Source: Chloroflexota bacterium (GTDB lineage: Bacteria > Chloroflexota > Anaerolineae > UBA4142). From it: a stretch of 64,000 nucleotides of DNA. Positions 43,965 to 53,276 of this stretch are shown here, piece after piece (position 1 is the stretch's first letter; each line of letters starts with the position of its first letter). Below the pieces are notes generated by a model. The model saw nothing but the letters and a program-made list of their open reading frames with translations, ran no database searches and was not told the origin of the DNA. A program made the position numbers and the translations under genes. Location: positions 35,881 to 99,880 of the forward strand of contig JACRMI010000009.1 in the NCBI GenBank assembly GCA_016215025.1, written 5' to 3'.

Positions 43965-46900
43965 CTATTCCAAATCTTGTCTCTTGTTCTCTGATGATTG
44001 CGATCCGTTGTGCGGTTGTTTATGACCGTACATCTCGGCGTCGGCGCGCTCAAGTAACCTGTCGAAGGTTTCTTCAGCCGTAGGTATGCACGTGGCAAGC
44101 CCTACGCAAAAGCTCAATTCGATGTCAGGCTTGCCGGGTGGGAGCGAAGCGGTTCGGACCTTTTCTTGTAATCGAGTGACGACTTGCTCCGCTTCTGTCT
44201 GAGAACAATTGGGCAAAAGAATGATGAATTCATCGCCGCCATATCGTGCCACCACATCGCCGCCCCGAACATGTTTGTTCAGCACCTGCGCCACCAATTG
44301 CAGCGCTTCATCGCCGATCAAATGACCAAACGTATCGTTCACCTTTTTAAAGTCATTTAGATCAATCATGAGCAAAGAGAGAGGCATCTGCAAACGTTTG
44401 GCGCGCCGGAATTCGCGCTGGGCTAGCTCGAAGAAATAACGCCGATTGTACAACCCCGTCAAACCATCCGTCATCGCCAACTGCTGTTGGGTCGCATACA
44501 GTTGCGCGTTTTCCAACGCCAAGGCGGCTTGTGCCGCGAACGCCACAAGTCGTCCCGCGTGTTTGGCGGTATAGAATCCTGGCTCAAGCTTGTCGAGCGC
44601 CAAAAAACCGATGAGCGTTCCGCGAATAATGATGGGCGCGCCAATCCAGGAACGAATGTGCCGCGTCTCTGGAAATGTTGTCCAAATCGGGTCTGCAAGC
44701 GCATCCGACGAAACGTACGGTTGACGCGTCTTTACAATTTCCGCCAAGGTGCCAACTCCACTTAACAGCGCTCGAAATTGCTGCATCCATTCACCGAGAC
44801 CAAATTTTTCGTAACCGCGTTGGTGTTTGCAGCGCACAAATTGGTCTTCGATCAAAAGCACAGTCGCAGAATCAAACGGCACAACATGGCCTACATGATC
44901 GAGCAATTGATCGAGGATTGCCTCCGGATCAAGTTGCGAGGTGAGCGCGATCCCAATGTCGTACAAGGTTTCGGCAAACTTGCGTTGTTCTCGTTCCGCG
45001 TTATGCAACCGTGCCGCATGAATCGCTATCGCCGCACGCGCGGCCAGGCTTTCGAGCAGATCAAGATCACTCGGCGTAAACGCATAAAGGTCTGCGCTTT
45101 CGACGTTGATCACGCCGATACATTCGTCTTGAATCACCAAGGGGGCTGCCATTTCCGCACGCGAGCGCGAATCGAAACTCAAGTAACGTTCGTCTTGCGA
45201 CACGTCCGGCACCAGCAACGATTGGCGATGAACGGCGCACCAGCCGGTGATGCCTCGCCCTAACGGAATTAGAATCTCGGTCGCTGCAATTTCATGCCCT
45301 TCTTCGGCGGCGAGGCGCAAGCATTCTCCATCGCGCAAAAAGATCGCAACAAAATCGGTGGCAAAGAGCGTTTGGGCTTGGCGAACGATAATTTCCAAAC
45401 ACGCTTGAAGGTCGAGTGTCGCGATGGCGCGATCGATCTCATGCAGCGCATTGAGCTTGCCAATTTCGCGCTTGAGTTTTTCCTCCATGCGTTTCAATTC
45501 GGAAATATCGACATAGAGGCCGAACAGCGCTTGCGGTTTTCCATCGCGAATGATGGGGACGCCGTAAACTTCGACCGGAACCAGGGTTCCATCTTTTCGT
45601 TGCCGCACCGTTTCTTTTTGGACGGCGTGACCACTCAGCGCGGTGGCAGAGACCCAGGACGCTTCTTCGTGATGGGTTGGCGGCACGATCACATCGTTGA
45701 TCGGGCGATCGACCACATCTTGCAGCGTATATTGAAAGATAGCTTGAAACGCTGGATTGATGGCTTGGATTCTGTCGTCTTGACCAAGCACAGCAATTCC
45801 GATGGGCGAGTTTTCAAACAATTGTTGAAACTGCGCCTTTTGAATGATAACTTGTTCCTCGGCTTGCTTGCGCTCCGTGATGTCGCGTCCAACGCCTACA
45901 ATTCCGATCACGCGACCATCCGCATCGCGAAAGGGAACCTTGGTCGTCAAGGTCCAGCGCGAATTGCCTGCCGTATCCCGACTTGTTTCTTCTTTGTTGA
46001 CCAGAGCTTGACCGGTCCGAATGACCTCTTGTTCGTCGGCATAGTACTGCGCCGCTTCCGCTTGCGGATAAAAATCAAAATCGATTTTCCCGATAACCTC
46101 TTCCGGTGATTTAGCTTGCAGAAGGTTAGCGTGAGCTATGTTCGTTTCGATGATGCGGCTCGCCGAGTCCTTGATGTAAATGTAATCGGGCAGACTATCG
46201 ATCAGGGCGCGCAGCATGTTGTGTTCTTGCGCTAGGTCTTCGGCAATGCGCTTGCGCTCTGAAACATCATGTTGAATCGCGAGAAAGCCGATGATCGCCC
46301 CACTCAAATCCAGAATGGGATTGGCGGAACTTTGCACGGTGATGAGTTGCCCATTCTTTTTTCGGTTAAAGATCTCTCCGGTCACAATTTGTTTAGCCAG
46401 CAGCAAGTTCCAAAAGTTTTGATAAGTTTCGTTGCTGTGCAATCCCGATTTCAGGATGCGCGGCGTTTTTCCAATCGCTTCTTCCTTGGAGTAACCATAG
46501 ATGGTTTCAAAAGCTGGATTGACGTACGTGATCGTGCCATCCAGCTCGGTGAGGAACACGGCTTCGCTCGAACGCTCAATCCCTAACTCAAATTTCAGCC
46601 GTGCTTGTTCGGCTTGTTTGGCTGCGGTAATGTCGGTGATGATCGAAAAGAGCAGTTGATGTGAATTGTAGCCAATCGGCGAGGAATGCACTTGGACGGT
46701 ACGCATGTCTCCGTTGGCAAGGCGATGTGGAAAGATGAAGAAATTTTGGCTTCCTAGGTTGGCTGCCTTGCGCTTTTGCGCTACCTCATCGGGCGGCAGC
46801 CTGTTGATTTCGGCGATGTTCATATTGCGGAGCATCTCGCGTGAATAGCCATAGAATCGTGCGGCTGCTACATTCGCATCGACAATTCGCCCGTCCTCTG

Positions 46901-47039
46901 GATCGATCAAAAGCATCACGGCATCGTGCAACTCAAACATCTCGCGGAAGCGTTGTTCGGATTTTTCCAACACAGCTACCCGTGCGCGCAGATTTTCCAA
47001 CTCCGCGATGAGATGGGGGTCCATAGGTAATTTTTCCAT
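43965..47039 (-). CDS. Multi-PAS/GAF diguanylate cyclase
   Basis: 1024 residues from the ATG at 47039 (AAAGG nine bases upstream). Order: coiled start, four PAS domains (about 30-520), two GAF domains (about 545-850) and a GGDEF domain at the C-terminus. The active site is YGGDEFI, and the inhibitory RxxD site (RGGD) is present five residues before it, so the enzyme should make c-di-GMP and be product-inhibited. No membrane segment. The neighbouring two HD-GYP genes encode candidate phosphodiesterases, giving synthesis and breakdown together. Confidence 0.95.
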   Translation of the reverse strand: MEKLPMDPHLIAELENLRARVAVLEKSEQRFREMFELHDAVMLLIDPEDGRIVDANVAAARFYGYSREMLRNMNIAEINRLPPDEVAQKRKAANLGSQNFFIFPHRLANGDMRTVQVHSSPIGYNSHQLLFSIITDITAAKQAEQARLKFELGIERSSEAVFLTELDGTITYVNPAFETIYGYSKEEAIGKTPRILKSGLHSNETYQNFWNLLLAKQIVTGEIFNRKKNGQLITVQSSANPILDLSGAIIGFLAIQHDVSERKRIAEDLAQEHNMLRALIDSLPDYIYIKDSASRIIETNIAHANLLQAKSPEEVIGKIDFDFYPQAEAAQYYADEQEVIRTGQALVNKEETSRDTAGNSRWTLTTKVPFRDADGRVIGIVGVGRDITERKQAEEQVIIQKAQFQQLFENSPIGIAVLGQDDRIQAINPAFQAIFQYTLQDVVDRPINDVIVPPTHHEEASWVSATALSGHAVQKETVRQRKDGTLVPVEVYGVPIIRDGKPQALFGLYVDISELKRMEEKLKREIGKLNALHEIDRAIATLDLQACLEIIVRQAQTLFATDFVAIFLRDGECLRLAAEEGHEIAATEILIPLGRGITGWCAVHRQSLLVPDVSQDERYLSFDSRSRAEMAAPLVIQDECIGVINVESADLYAFTPSDLDLLESLAARAAIAIHAARLHNAEREQRKFAETLYDIGIALTSQLDPEAILDQLLDHVGHVVPFDSATVLLIEDQFVRCKHQRGYEKFGLGEWMQQFRALLSGVGTLAEIVKTRQPYVSSDALADPIWTTFPETRHIRSWIGAPIIIRGTLIGFLALDKLEPGFYTAKHAGRLVAFAAQAALALENAQLYATQQQLAMTDGLTGLYNRRYFFELAQREFRRAKRLQMPLSLLMIDLNDFKKVNDTFGHLIGDEALQLVAQVLNKHVRGGDVVARYGGDEFIILLPNCSQTEAEQVVTRLQEKVRTASLPPGKPDIELSFCVGLATCIPTAEETFDRLLERADAEMYGHKQPHNGSQSSENKRQDLE

Positions 47040-47115
47040 AGTGGCTTGCCTTTCATCCCTATGCTTCTTTGCACTGGACGAACTTGCTCGCAAGAATATT
47101 GTGCGCCCAATCGAA

Positions 47116-50100
47116 TCAGCGCATCAATACGTCGTAGTTCTCTAGCTCGGTCAACTCGCCGGCGCGCACGATCCTCAAAAATGCTTCGACTACTTGCGGA
47201 TCAAAATGCGTTCCCGCCTCTGATTCGATATGATGAAGCGCTTGCTCGATGCTCCATGCGGCACGATAAGGACGCTCTGAACGTAGTGCATCCCATACAT
47301 CGACCACGGCGAACAAACGCGCCGCCAGCGGAATTTCCACACCCTTCAATCCACGGGGATAACCCGTCCCATCCCACTTTTCGTGATGACAGTACGGAAT
47401 GTCGAGAGCCGGGCGCAAATAGTTGATCGGCGAAATAAGCTCATAGGCATAAGTGGGATGGTTTCGCATGATTTGCCATTCATCGACTGTTAATGGTCCA
47501 GGCTTGAGCAAAATGCTGTCGGGGATCGCCATCTTGCCAATGTCATGCAGCAATGCTCCGCGTCGAATTTGCATCAGTTCTCCGTCGCGCATTCCGAGCA
47601 CGCGCGCGAGCCGCAGACTCATATTGACCACGCGCTGCGTATGACCGTTGGTTTCACGGTCGCGGAGTTCAAGCGCGTACGACCAACCTTCGATGGTGGC
47701 ATCGTACGCCAGAATCAAATCCATATTGGAGCGCTGCAAATTATCGAACAAGGTGGCATTGTCAATCGCAATTGCCGCCTGCGTTCCAAGCGCTTCGAAA
47801 AACTCAAGCCAGCCAGGCGGGGGATCCAGCCGATTGCGATCAAAAACTTCGAGTACACCTTTGAGGTGTCCCTTCGCCACCAAGGGCATCACAAAGTGAG
47901 ATGCGAATTTTTCTCCCGCGAGTAAAGCGGCGCGCTCAAAATTCGTTTCGGCATGAGTCAGATCGGGGAAGGCGACGAGACGTTGTTTCAACGCCGCCAG
48001 ACCCGCTTGCCCGCTGCCCAACCGGACGTGCGAACGTTCAATTTCACGTGTGCGGAACCCAAAACCAGCAGCATAGTCGAGCGTTTGAAAATTCGGATTC
48101 CAGACCAACACATCGGCGGCATCGACGCGAAGGGATGAAACAACCTGGGTGAGCAACACATCAAGCGCAATTCGCAAATCGAGACTAGTATTGATCGCCG
48201 TATCGATTTGATGAAGCGCGGATAGGCGATGGAGTTGCTGTTCCGTCTGCTCGTGCAGCGTGGTGCGTTGAATCGCGCTTGCGGCGATATCGGCGATGGC
48301 AAGGAGCAGACGCAGTTCGTCCTCGGCGATGTCGCTCTTGCGCAAGAGCCACAGCACGCCAATCGTTTGGTCGCGGGCAATGAGCGGCGCGCACGCAACC
48401 GCATTCGCATCGCCAAGGCGGTCCATCAGGGCAAACCGAGCATCGTGTCTAACATCGTTATTAAGGTACGGTTTGCCGGTCGTCACGACAAGCGTGCTCA
48501 CGCCTTGTCCGGATGGAAGGCGCGCTCCCGTGAAATTCGCTCCGACAGAACCACGCCCCAGTTCGACAATGGTCTCTCGACTAATCGGATCCATCAGCGC
48601 AAAGAGCGCGCCTTCCGCTTGAAACAAAGCGTTGACTTGATCGAGAAGGATGGGCAACATCTCTGAACGATTGGAAGCAATTCGCAGGGACTTTGAAATG
48701 GCGGCGATGGCGTCTCGCTCATTCGCATGTTGCTTACGTTCACTAACATCGCGGGTGAGGATGATGATGCCGCCGATAGCAGGATTGTCGAGCATATTCT
48801 TGGCGATGCTTTCCAACCAAACGTAATGCCCTGCCCTGTGCCGATGTCGATAGTCGATGGTTTGAACCGTCGTTGGATTAGATAGCAGCAATGCCCATCG
48901 ACGATTCAATTCGGGTATATCGTCAGGATGGATCAAATCGAAAGGAATGTGGTCTTTAAACATGTCGCTTGGATAGCCATGAATTCGTTCACCCGCAGGT
49001 GAATTATAGATGAAACTGCCATCGGGACTCACAATCGATACGATGTCAGGTGCGGTGTCCATCACCGCGCGGAATTTTTCTTCACTCTTGCGGAGGTCTT
49101 CTTCTACACGCTGGCGTTCGGTCACATCCCGCGCGATGCCTTCGATCAAAACCAGTCGGCCCATTTCATCATAGACCGGCGTGTGACGATGTTCGGTCCA
49201 CACGACCGCGCCGCTTTTGTTTATCCATCGAAGCACCGGATACTCTATTAACTCAATCTCATGGTTGGATATGGATGCGATCTTATCAAGATCATCGGGA
49301 TGAATAATCGAGAGGAATAATCTTGGATCGGCATAGAACTCTTCGGGCGAGTATCCAAGGATGCGATGAACTGCAGGATTCACGTACTCAATTCGGGGGT
49401 GAGGTGTAAGCGCGTAACGATAAATAATATCTTGGGCACTTTCGGCGAGACGGCGAAAACGTTCTTCGCTTGCGCGCAACTTGTGCTGCGATTGTTCGAG
49501 TCTATCGGTTTGTCTCCAAACAAATGCACCGCACAAAATCAGAACCAACGACGCGTAGAAGATAAACATGCGAACGCTGCTCAGTCCTTGCGCATACACC
49601 TCCCGCGAGCGTTCCACACGAATGACAAGGGCGGGCTTGTCAAAAACATCGTTCAACAAAGTGTATCCGTCGATGGCTTGGTCGCTCCGCGGATGGACAA
49701 AGATTTCTGGATGGGCAGATAATGCCGAGCGTGCGGCTTGAACATCGGGCGCAAGTTCGGTGTCTTGAAATCGATAAGCCGTGATCGACACGGGCGCGGA
49801 TTGGCCAAGTTCCGCAAGCACAGCTTCGTCCAAATACCTTCCGAAAACGAGGACGCCCTGCGCAGGACCTTGTCCTTCACTCGTCAAAATGGGGCGAGTG
49901 GCAACGAGCAACGGAGCTTGGGGCAAGAGCAGGATTCCGGTCAGACCATCATCAGAATTCATGTACTGCAAAAAGAATTGAATTGTATCGGGGTCGTTTT
50001 TCAACTGTTCAGGGACGGGTATGGAAAGATGTTTTTCGGGATCGTACGCTTTGCTAAAAACGATTCGACCGGAGGAATGAATAAACAACATCACATTCAC

Positions 50101-50418
50101 GTCGAGCAGGGTAAACGACATATCGGTTGGATTCGCATCGATATATGCTTGGTTCCCATTCTCGATAAACGCGTAGGTATCATCGAAACTTGCCCAATCG
50201 GATGTGCTGCTATTCAACCGATCCAAACGGTCCGCTAAAATATCTTGGACGCGCTGAACATGATCGTGGAGATTTTGCTCTTCCAATCGAACGTAATTTT
50301 CCAAGAAGATAACCTGCGTAAATGCATAGATGGTACCGATTAACGCACTTACCGCAATGACAATAACCAACAACGTTCTTAAACTGAGTGACAAAGCTAC
50401 CCCCTGAGTTGCGCTCAT
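47116..50418 (-). CDS. CHASE4-PAS-GAF-HD-GYP sensor phosphodiesterase
   Basis: 1100 residues. A first membrane segment (about 15-35), an extracellular CHASE4-type domain (SSTSDWASFDDTYAFIENGN), a second segment (near 285), two PAS domains, two GAF domains and a C-terminal HD-GYP domain. The HD-GYP metal motifs are LLHDIGKMAIPD and CHHEKWDGTGYP, so it should hydrolyse c-di-GMP. The start ATG lacks a clear ribosome site; a TTG eight codons on has AGGGGG upstream and may be the real start. Ends 76 bases before the GGDEF start. Confidence 0.94.
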   Translation of the reverse strand: MSATQGVALSLSLRTLLVIVIAVSALIGTIYAFTQVIFLENYVRLEEQNLHDHVQRVQDILADRLDRLNSSTSDWASFDDTYAFIENGNQAYIDANPTDMSFTLLDVNVMLFIHSSGRIVFSKAYDPEKHLSIPVPEQLKNDPDTIQFFLQYMNSDDGLTGILLLPQAPLLVATRPILTSEGQGPAQGVLVFGRYLDEAVLAELGQSAPVSITAYRFQDTELAPDVQAARSALSAHPEIFVHPRSDQAIDGYTLLNDVFDKPALVIRVERSREVYAQGLSSVRMFIFYASLVLILCGAFVWRQTDRLEQSQHKLRASEERFRRLAESAQDIIYRYALTPHPRIEYVNPAVHRILGYSPEEFYADPRLFLSIIHPDDLDKIASISNHEIELIEYPVLRWINKSGAVVWTEHRHTPVYDEMGRLVLIEGIARDVTERQRVEEDLRKSEEKFRAVMDTAPDIVSIVSPDGSFIYNSPAGERIHGYPSDMFKDHIPFDLIHPDDIPELNRRWALLLSNPTTVQTIDYRHRHRAGHYVWLESIAKNMLDNPAIGGIIILTRDVSERKQHANERDAIAAISKSLRIASNRSEMLPILLDQVNALFQAEGALFALMDPISRETIVELGRGSVGANFTGARLPSGQGVSTLVVTTGKPYLNNDVRHDARFALMDRLGDANAVACAPLIARDQTIGVLWLLRKSDIAEDELRLLLAIADIAASAIQRTTLHEQTEQQLHRLSALHQIDTAINTSLDLRIALDVLLTQVVSSLRVDAADVLVWNPNFQTLDYAAGFGFRTREIERSHVRLGSGQAGLAALKQRLVAFPDLTHAETNFERAALLAGEKFASHFVMPLVAKGHLKGVLEVFDRNRLDPPPGWLEFFEALGTQAAIAIDNATLFDNLQRSNMDLILAYDATIEGWSYALELRDRETNGHTQRVVNMSLRLARVLGMRDGELMQIRRGALLHDIGKMAIPDSILLKPGPLTVDEWQIMRNHPTYAYELISPINYLRPALDIPYCHHEKWDGTGYPRGLKGVEIPLAARLFAVVDVWDALRSERPYRAAWSIEQALHHIESEAGTHFDPQVVEAFLRIVRAGELTELENYDVLMR

Positions 50419-50568
50419 GTGGTTTCGATGATGTTGTTAATGCGATGCGTGAAGCGATTCTATACTTGCTTAAAACTAAAAATTGCTGATAGAGTATTTT
50501 TGCAAAAGACTGCCGCAGAATCGTTTGCGACAGTCTTTGCGAAACAAGGTGATTCGGTGAAAAAAAAG

Positions 50569-51879
50569 TCACAGCGACGCCGTCTGGCGATTGGGTGGTG
50601 CTGGCAATGGTAAGTCAATTGGCTTGGCGGGTATCAGGATCCGCAATAACGCTTCGACAATCGAACGATCCCACTGCGACCCGCTGCCTGCGCGCAGAAC
50701 CAGGATGGCTTGTTCTTGGGTCATCGCGCGCCGATAAGGTCGGTCGCTCGTCATCGCGTCGAAAGCATCCAGTACGGAAATGAGACGTGCGCCGAAAGGA
50801 ATATCCAATCCCTTCATGCCGTTGGGATAACCTTTACCATCCCAGCGTTCGTGATGAAAACGAATGAATTCCGTTCCGCGCGAAAAATCGGGATATCGGG
50901 TTAGCCAATCAGCCCCCCACCGAGGATGCGCTCGCATGATCTCCCATTCCTCCGGGCTGAGCTTTCCCGTCTTTTGCAAAATCCCGTCGGAAATTCCAAT
51001 CTTGCCAATATCGTGCAAGCGCGCCGCAAAAATAATCAACTCGGCTTCCGGTCCGACAACATTCATTTGGCGCAGCGTTTGGGCAGCCAATTCGGCGACA
51101 CGCCGCGAGTGTCCACCGGTGTACGGGTCGCGCAAATCGACTACGTCGGCTAAACTTTCCAACAGTTTGCGCGTGCCCTCGCGCATTTCCTTGGCGTTCT
51201 TAAACGCCAAGTACACGATCACGGTCTGTAATGCAAGCAGAACGAGTGCCCAAGGTTGTTGCCAAGCGGCGAGCGCGCCAAGCATTCCTAAAAGATACTG
51301 CACGCTTTCGACCATGAACCCTTCGCGCACGAGCATGACCACTCCCCGCCACGGTGGTTCGCCCGTCATGGGCCAAATCTCAAACGCACACGTTATCGCA
51401 TCGCCGATAAACATGACGAAGGCGGTTACAATCAACAGCATTGACCTAGCCACTTGACCTTCGACAGGAAGATGCCAGATCGATGCACCGGCGAGCGCAA
51501 CCATAGTCCAGCGCCCCGCCGCGGTCACAATATCGCTGGGGAGATTGCCTTTCTTGGACATCGAGATCCATTCCAAGATTAGAATCGCTAACCCTGTTGC
51601 AATTGGTGCGATGGCAAGTGGTAGCAAAACCGCCATCAGGTACAGCGGAACTGTAATGATGGCGATTTTAACTTTATATCCGTAATGAATGGGATACAGC
51701 CCAGCCAGTATTACGGCGAGTGCAAGCATCAAGGCTAAAGGCACGGCGCGCAAATTTGTAGGATCTAATGGAGCATAGTCACTTTCGAGCCACACCCTTA
51801 CGAGGGCAAAGAGAGCCAGTCCGCTCATTAGTATAGCAATCAGCGGTTGCGGAACAAGCCTTGCCAATCTCGATTTCAT
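50569..51879 (-). CDS. Membrane HD-GYP phosphodiesterase
   Basis: 436 residues. The N-terminal half (about 10-225) is polytopic with six to seven membrane segments and no recognised sensor family. The C-terminal HD-GYP domain has GGHSRRVAELA, RLHDIGKIGISD and FHHERWDGKGYPNG, the full metal site. It should degrade c-di-GMP. It lies between the CHASE4 HD-GYP gene and a small secreted protein. Confidence 0.94.
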   Translation of the reverse strand: MKSRLARLVPQPLIAILMSGLALFALVRVWLESDYAPLDPTNLRAVPLALMLALAVILAGLYPIHYGYKVKIAIITVPLYLMAVLLPLAIAPIATGLAILILEWISMSKKGNLPSDIVTAAGRWTMVALAGASIWHLPVEGQVARSMLLIVTAFVMFIGDAITCAFEIWPMTGEPPWRGVVMLVREGFMVESVQYLLGMLGALAAWQQPWALVLLALQTVIVYLAFKNAKEMREGTRKLLESLADVVDLRDPYTGGHSRRVAELAAQTLRQMNVVGPEAELIIFAARLHDIGKIGISDGILQKTGKLSPEEWEIMRAHPRWGADWLTRYPDFSRGTEFIRFHHERWDGKGYPNGMKGLDIPFGARLISVLDAFDAMTSDRPYRRAMTQEQAILVLRAGSGSQWDRSIVEALLRILIPAKPIDLPLPAPPNRQTASL

Positions 51880-51902
51880 TGCCTAGATTCCAAAGAGACC
51901 GC

Positions 51903-52370
51903 TTAGGGTGCTGTCAGTAATGATCCGAGTAATGATACAATGAGATGATCTCTTGAATAACCTGTAGCTACACCCAAATTCAAGCCGCCCAAACTAGTCG
52001 TCACTTTGACTGGCACCTTACCATTCCGAGTCGTCACAACCGTATCAGAGACATAGGTGCCGGGCAAGCTATCATCATACAGCGTGAATGTCTCTCTTTT
52101 GCCCAAGCCGCCCGCGGTATAAATCACTCGGACGACTTGAGTACCGGATGGGGCATGAAGCGCATACTGAACTTTTTGGACATTGCTTGCACTGGTGGCT
52201 ATTTCAGCGGTAATCGTAACTTTGCTCCCATCAGACAAAAAGACGATGGGATCAGCGCGGCAGCTCATTAAAGCGGCATCCGCTGAAGACAAAAAAGCCA
52301 TCATAATGAAAGCTACTAAAAGAATTGCTGCTCCGCAAAAGACGTGCACAATCTTTGTATGAGAGTACAT
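51903..52370 (-). CDS. Small secreted protein of unknown function
   Basis: 155 residues, ATG at 52370 with GGAGGTTGC upstream. A signal peptide is clear (hydrophobic residues 8-30, cleavage near SADAALMS). The mature part of about 120 residues is predicted beta-rich: MSCRADPIVFLSDGSKVTIT, then QKVQYALHAPSGTQVVRVIY. No family recognised. It is exported and precedes a membrane HD-GYP protein, so it may belong to the cell surface controlled by c-di-GMP. Unproven. Confidence 0.8.
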   Translation of the reverse strand: MYSHTKIVHVFCGAAILLVAFIMMAFLSSADAALMSCRADPIVFLSDGSKVTITAEIATSASNVQKVQYALHAPSGTQVVRVIYTAGGLGKRETFTLYDDSLPGTYVSDTVVTTRNGKVPVKVTTSLGGLNLGVATGYSRDHLIVSLLGSLLTAP

Positions 52371-52490
52371 TGCAACCTCCTCAGAGCCTTTCTGATTCGT
52401 CAGATTTTGCGAACACTGCGAAAATTATAACACTCAATGACGGTCAGATGCGTTGCAAAGTATATCGGTTTCATAACAATTAATTACAAA

Positions 52491-53270
52491 TCAGCCGACT
52501 ATACGATACCCCCTACCGCGCACCGTCAAAACGTGGCGCGGATGATCGGGATCCTCCTCCAATTTTCGTCGCAAACGTTGAATCTGCACTCGAACAATCG
52601 GGCGTGCCTCGTTCTCAGTTACCGTATATCCTTGAATCCCTTGCAACAATTCTTGGGCAGTCAACACTTGATCGGAATGGCGAATCAGAAATTCGAGCAG
52701 CTCAAATTCGGTATCTGTCAACGCAATTTCCGTTCCATTTCGCATCACAATTCGTCGGTATCGATCAATGGCTAAGGAAGATGTTTTGATGAAACGCTCG
52801 CTTGAGGGAATCCGATGGCGGTTGGGCTGCCAAGTTTCTCTCACGCCGCGCATGATTTCTTCCAACCGTCGAATCACTTGCTCGCGATACGCTTCTTGGC
52901 GTCCTTTTTCCAAGCCGCGCTGGACGCTTTGAACAATTTGGAGCAGCTCGGCTGGTTTCGGAATATAATCGATGGCGCCGTTGCGAATCGCGGCAATCGC
53001 CGAATCCAAAGTGCCATAACCGGTCAACACGATCACCGGGAGGGTGATCCACCGCCGATGGATTTCCTGCAACAGACCGATGCCATCCATTTTGCCCGGC
53101 ATTTTCAAATCGATCAGCGCCAGGTCGAATTTATTTTGCTCGCAAAGACGTAACGCCTCACCGGCATCGCAAGCCGCTAGTGCGCCATAGCCCTCGCGCT
53201 TGAGCGCTTCGGTGATAACAGTCCGAATTATCTTTTCATCGTCGACGACCAGAATGCTGGCTCGTATCAT
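52491..53270 (-). CDS. Response regulator with OmpR-type winged helix
   Basis: 259 residues. The receiver domain has VVDDEKII, the phospho-acceptor in LALIDLKMPGKMDG and Lys in YIPKPA. A linker of about 60 residues rich in Arg/Glu follows, then a trans_reg_C winged helix (ALTDTEFELLEFLI, VLTVRGRGYRIVG). It starts six bases after the sensor kinase stop, forming a pair. Confidence 0.94.
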   Translation of the reverse strand: MIRASILVVDDEKIIRTVITEALKREGYGALAACDAGEALRLCEQNKFDLALIDLKMPGKMDGIGLLQEIHRRWITLPVIVLTGYGTLDSAIAAIRNGAIDYIPKPAELLQIVQSVQRGLEKGRQEAYREQVIRRLEEIMRGVRETWQPNRHRIPSSERFIKTSSLAIDRYRRIVMRNGTEIALTDTEFELLEFLIRHSDQVLTAQELLQGIQGYTVTENEARPIVRVQIQRLRRKLEEDPDHPRHVLTVRGRGYRIVG

Positions 53271-53276
53271 ACTAGG

